The translations under genes were made by a program, and so were the position numbers. From NCBI GenBank assembly GCA_951799445.1, contig OX637295.1, forward strand, positions 19,468,001 to 19,532,000: DNA of 64,000 bases. The letters run 5' to 3'. This document shows, in pieces, positions 61,795 through 64,000 of the stretch (position 1 is its first letter; each line of letters begins with the position of its first letter). Origin of the DNA: Pseudisothecium myosuroides. Taxonomy: Eukaryota; Streptophyta; Bryopsida; Hypnales; Lembophyllaceae. The notes under the pieces were generated by a model. The model saw nothing but the letters and a program-made list of their open reading frames with translations. It did not search any database and was not told the origin of the DNA.

Positions 61795-62343
61795 GAGAGG
61801 GAGCGCCTCCTAGCCGAAGTTAGCATACCGAGATTCACAGAAACGGTGTAAGGAGACTGCGAAGGTAGCACGTGAGCGCGACGGTAATTAATACTACAGA
61901 CAACCCAGTCGAGAGTGATCGGGACATCGATGATGACGAATCTTGTTACATAGAGATAAACAAATTTGATGTTGATTGAGAATAGCACGATCCATAAGAG
62001 GGCACTGGAGGAGAGGGACAGATCGAAAGGAACGATTGTGCGCGTCCAGGGTGGAACGGAAATCGACCAAGGTGGAGAGCCGGAATTGAAGAACGAGGTG
62101 TGCCAGTTAATAGACTTCTTCAGTGTGTTTCAAGCAAGGTGTGGTTCTCACAGCCGTGTCGCAGTCGAACTTGCTGCACTGCAACAATCGGTGGAACCCT
62201 ATTCTCTTGTCGGTGTTGGCAAGTGTTGTCACCATTGCTGGGTTGAATTGTTGCTGGGGTGTTTCAGAAGTTGATGCAAATCTCGTCCTTGGAGAAGACC
62301 ATCTACTCAGAGGAGCATTTGAACAACGTTTTCCTGTTGTGGT
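61795..62343 (+). pseudogene. Broken copy of the coiled-coil / TM protein (copy B)
   Basis: It matches exon 2 of copy A from the codons around ERLLAE onward. The first exon and the first roughly 200 nt of exon 2 are deleted. Frameshifts occur in the coiled-coil and linker region, and an in-frame stop follows FDVD. A 4-nt addition near 62135 shifts the frame inside TM1, and an 11-nt addition near 62248 lies inside TM2. The TM3 exon is gone: GAGGAGCA joins straight to TTGAACAACG, which in copy A lies just after the stop codon. No protein like copy A can be made. Confidence 0.75.
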
Positions 62344-63069
62344 GAGTCTACTCCTCCCTCTAAGCTTTTGTTTACATTTCAATAATTTATTCCAGAAATC
62401 TACAGTGCTCAAATGTCGGAGGGTGACCTTTAAATTTGAGCTTTCGATTGCCTGGAAATGATGAAGAACAAATCTTGACAAGGGATGATAAAATGAAATA
62501 GATTAATTACACGACAACTCTTTTGCCAGTGGTCTTGTCTCGAGTACTCCAAGTGTCATCAGTCCACCAGAAGGTCAAAGGTAGAAGATCCTTAATTCTA
62601 AAGTAACCTATTTGAATTAACCTATTAATCCTAAATTAACCTATTTCTTATCCTTGTAACAATGCCAAGGACTAAAAGTGTTCAATGAATACCTTTTCAA
62701 TAAACTTGTATAGAGACTAATAATTCACCTATTCATCTAAAAAGCTGAAGCTAACAACCTTGGTAATAAGGTTGCGTTCCTCTAGGGTTAATGTCTGGCC
62801 ATCCAATCCTGTGGGCTCCAAATTTTTTGGTCTTGGCCTCCACCTTGCCTGTCCTCAAGACTTGTGTGGAGAAGTGTGAACCAGCCTTAATCCTTTACGT
62901 GATGACAATTTCTTCTGGAGATTAAAACTTACAATCATTCAAGTCTTCTTTTGCTCTACTCATTGCTTTACTTCTGGAGAAGCGACACACTCCCTTGAAT
63001 TAATTCTATTGAGTGTTTCAACAGGTGGTTGAATCAATTCCGCAGAATTAGAAAAGCCTTCGTGCAGCA

Positions 63070-63417
63070 ATGACTAAGATTACACTGAAGAACGACTTGG
63101 AAGGGAAGGAAGTCAAGATTAGAGAGGGCAATGCAGGAAGCACTCGGGAGTTGTGCACTCTAAAGCCTGGAAGCACATTCGACATTCACAAAGATCCCAA
63201 TGCAACGTATCGGGAATACATTTTCATCACACTCCCTGATAATACCAAGCTCAGAGTATTGACTTCGGATGATTTTGCTGAGTATAAGAAAGTCAGCATA
63301 TATGAGGAAGATGGCAAGTACGATTGGATGGACACTGCTGAAAGAAAGTCGGCCCCTGCAGACAGCGCTCAGGGTGGACCATTCAAGCGATTTCTCCGTA
63401 AAATCGGCTTTCTGTAA
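63070..63417 (+). CDS. Small uncharacterised protein, possibly DUF7748-like (copy B)
   Basis: 115 aa, uninterrupted, start MTKITLKNDLEGKEVKIREG, ending in a basic tail (FKRFLRKIGFL). It is collinear with the 57683-58018 product, apart from an inserted stretch (KSAPADSA) before the tail. The core (YREYIFITLPDNTKLRVLTS) is almost identical in the two copies. Differences cluster near residues 33-46, where CTFVITNDK is replaced by STFDIHKDP. The acceptor TTTCAACAG at about 63025 is preserved, but the upstream frame that is open in copy A is closed here by TAG. In copy B the protein can therefore only start at its own ATG. Confidence 0.65.
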   Translation: MTKITLKNDLEGKEVKIREGNAGSTRELCTLKPGSTFDIHKDPNATYREYIFITLPDNTKLRVLTSDDFAEYKKVSIYEEDGKYDWMDTAERKSAPADSAQGGPFKRFLRKIGFL

Positions 63418-63440
63418 ATTAATTCAGGGATCTGAATGCC

Positions 63441-64000
63441 GTGGTTTGGTACTTCTCCTTGTGGATTTAACTTTCGATGTTTGTGTATCACGGTGTTGTC
63501 TCATAATATGATACCGTGTGTCACGTTTTGAGAAATTATTATTTAGTTCATGACTGCTAGATTCATATTGGCTCGTTTGGTTATTGTCGTGCATTAACGA
63601 CGTAGCTTAATACAGGCCCATTAGAAGCGGAATGTACATAGTATTTAGCATTATAATGGTTGTAGTGGAGCAAAGATCCTGGAAAAGGATTACGAACAGT
63701 GAAGAATGTTATGTGAGCTCATATTTCTTAATGGAATATGACTTAGTACTGACCATTCCAGCAATTGAGTTGAGCTCTTAATGTTGAAATGACTTCATTA
63801 TATGCAATTTTTAGCAATCGAAAGGCTGCTGCAGTGCGATTTTGGATGTTAAGTGTACAGAATTAGTATGGATAATTGATCAGTTTTCAAAGTCTAATCA
63901 ATATGTGATCTAGGCATCACTGTCCATCACTCTGTTTGCTACCATTTTGCAATTGGATATGAATGAAAAATTTTACATTTATTTTTCAGAGATGAAGTCA
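63441..64000. other. 3' flank and start of a family-C-like fragment
   Basis: AT-rich, no gene. 63930-64000 (CTACCATTTTGCAATTGGAT to TTTTTCAGAGATGAA) matches the left part of the family-C TTAA element at 22230-22300 and runs off the window. Confidence 0.45.

Larger units (their letters stand above)
61297..63440 (+). repeat. Copy B of the diverged direct duplication
   Basis: It aligns with 54107-58050 in order and orientation, with three large gaps and many small indels. The upstream block, including the 14-bp palindrome near 61541 and the CTGTCG/GTAAGA site near 61612, is well kept. Confidence 0.8.

Overview
The window is nuclear DNA of a land plant, most likely a seedless one (bryophyte, lycophyte or fern). 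Evidence: plant-type GT-AG introns; a canonical plant MSI1; a plant Golgi-type GT8 glycosyltransferase; a plastid- or mitochondrion-type Mpv17/PMP22 protein; and two uncharacterised protein families that I associate, from memory only, with seedless plants. Intergenic DNA is very AT-rich and packed with short DNA transposons (MITEs). The species cannot be fixed from the sequence alone.

Gene layout. (1) 4911-8087, minus strand: MSI1-type WD40 histone chaperone, six exons, 426 aa. (2) 13733-19242, minus strand: GT8 glycosyltransferase, six exons, 489 aa, with a 2.3-kb first intron built of tandem repeats. (3) 50959-53427, plus strand: Mpv17/PMP22-family membrane protein, eight exons, 306 aa. (4) 54107-58050 and 61297-63440, plus strand: a diverged tandem duplication. 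Copy A encodes a coiled-coil, three-TM protein (55225-56939) followed by a small intact ORF of a second unknown family (57683-58018, DUF7748-like). In copy B the membrane-protein part is deleted and frameshifted, but the small ORF is intact (63070-63417). A decayed pogo-like transposase lies between the copies. I joined every exon in phase by reading splice sites, without transcript data.

The gene-poor stretches (0-4.6, 8.3-13.7, 20-49 and 58-61 kb) hold a dense MITE record with readable ends. The most striking group consists of elements inserted at TTAA with termini starting CCCCTAAA or similar. This TTAA/CCC signature is that of piggyBac, a superfamily not usually reported from flowering plants. 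At least five sequence families share it, and two insertions are self-nested in the TTAA of an older relative. Also present are Stowaway-like, Emigrant/pogo-like (with a hairpin at each end) and hAT-like (perfect 8-bp duplications) MITEs, two SINE-like insertions with target duplications and A-rich tails, and a 282-bp foldback.

The genes do not form an obvious pathway. The best candidate for an undescribed system is the duplicated membrane-protein / small-protein locus at 54-63.5 kb, where one partner decays and the other is kept.
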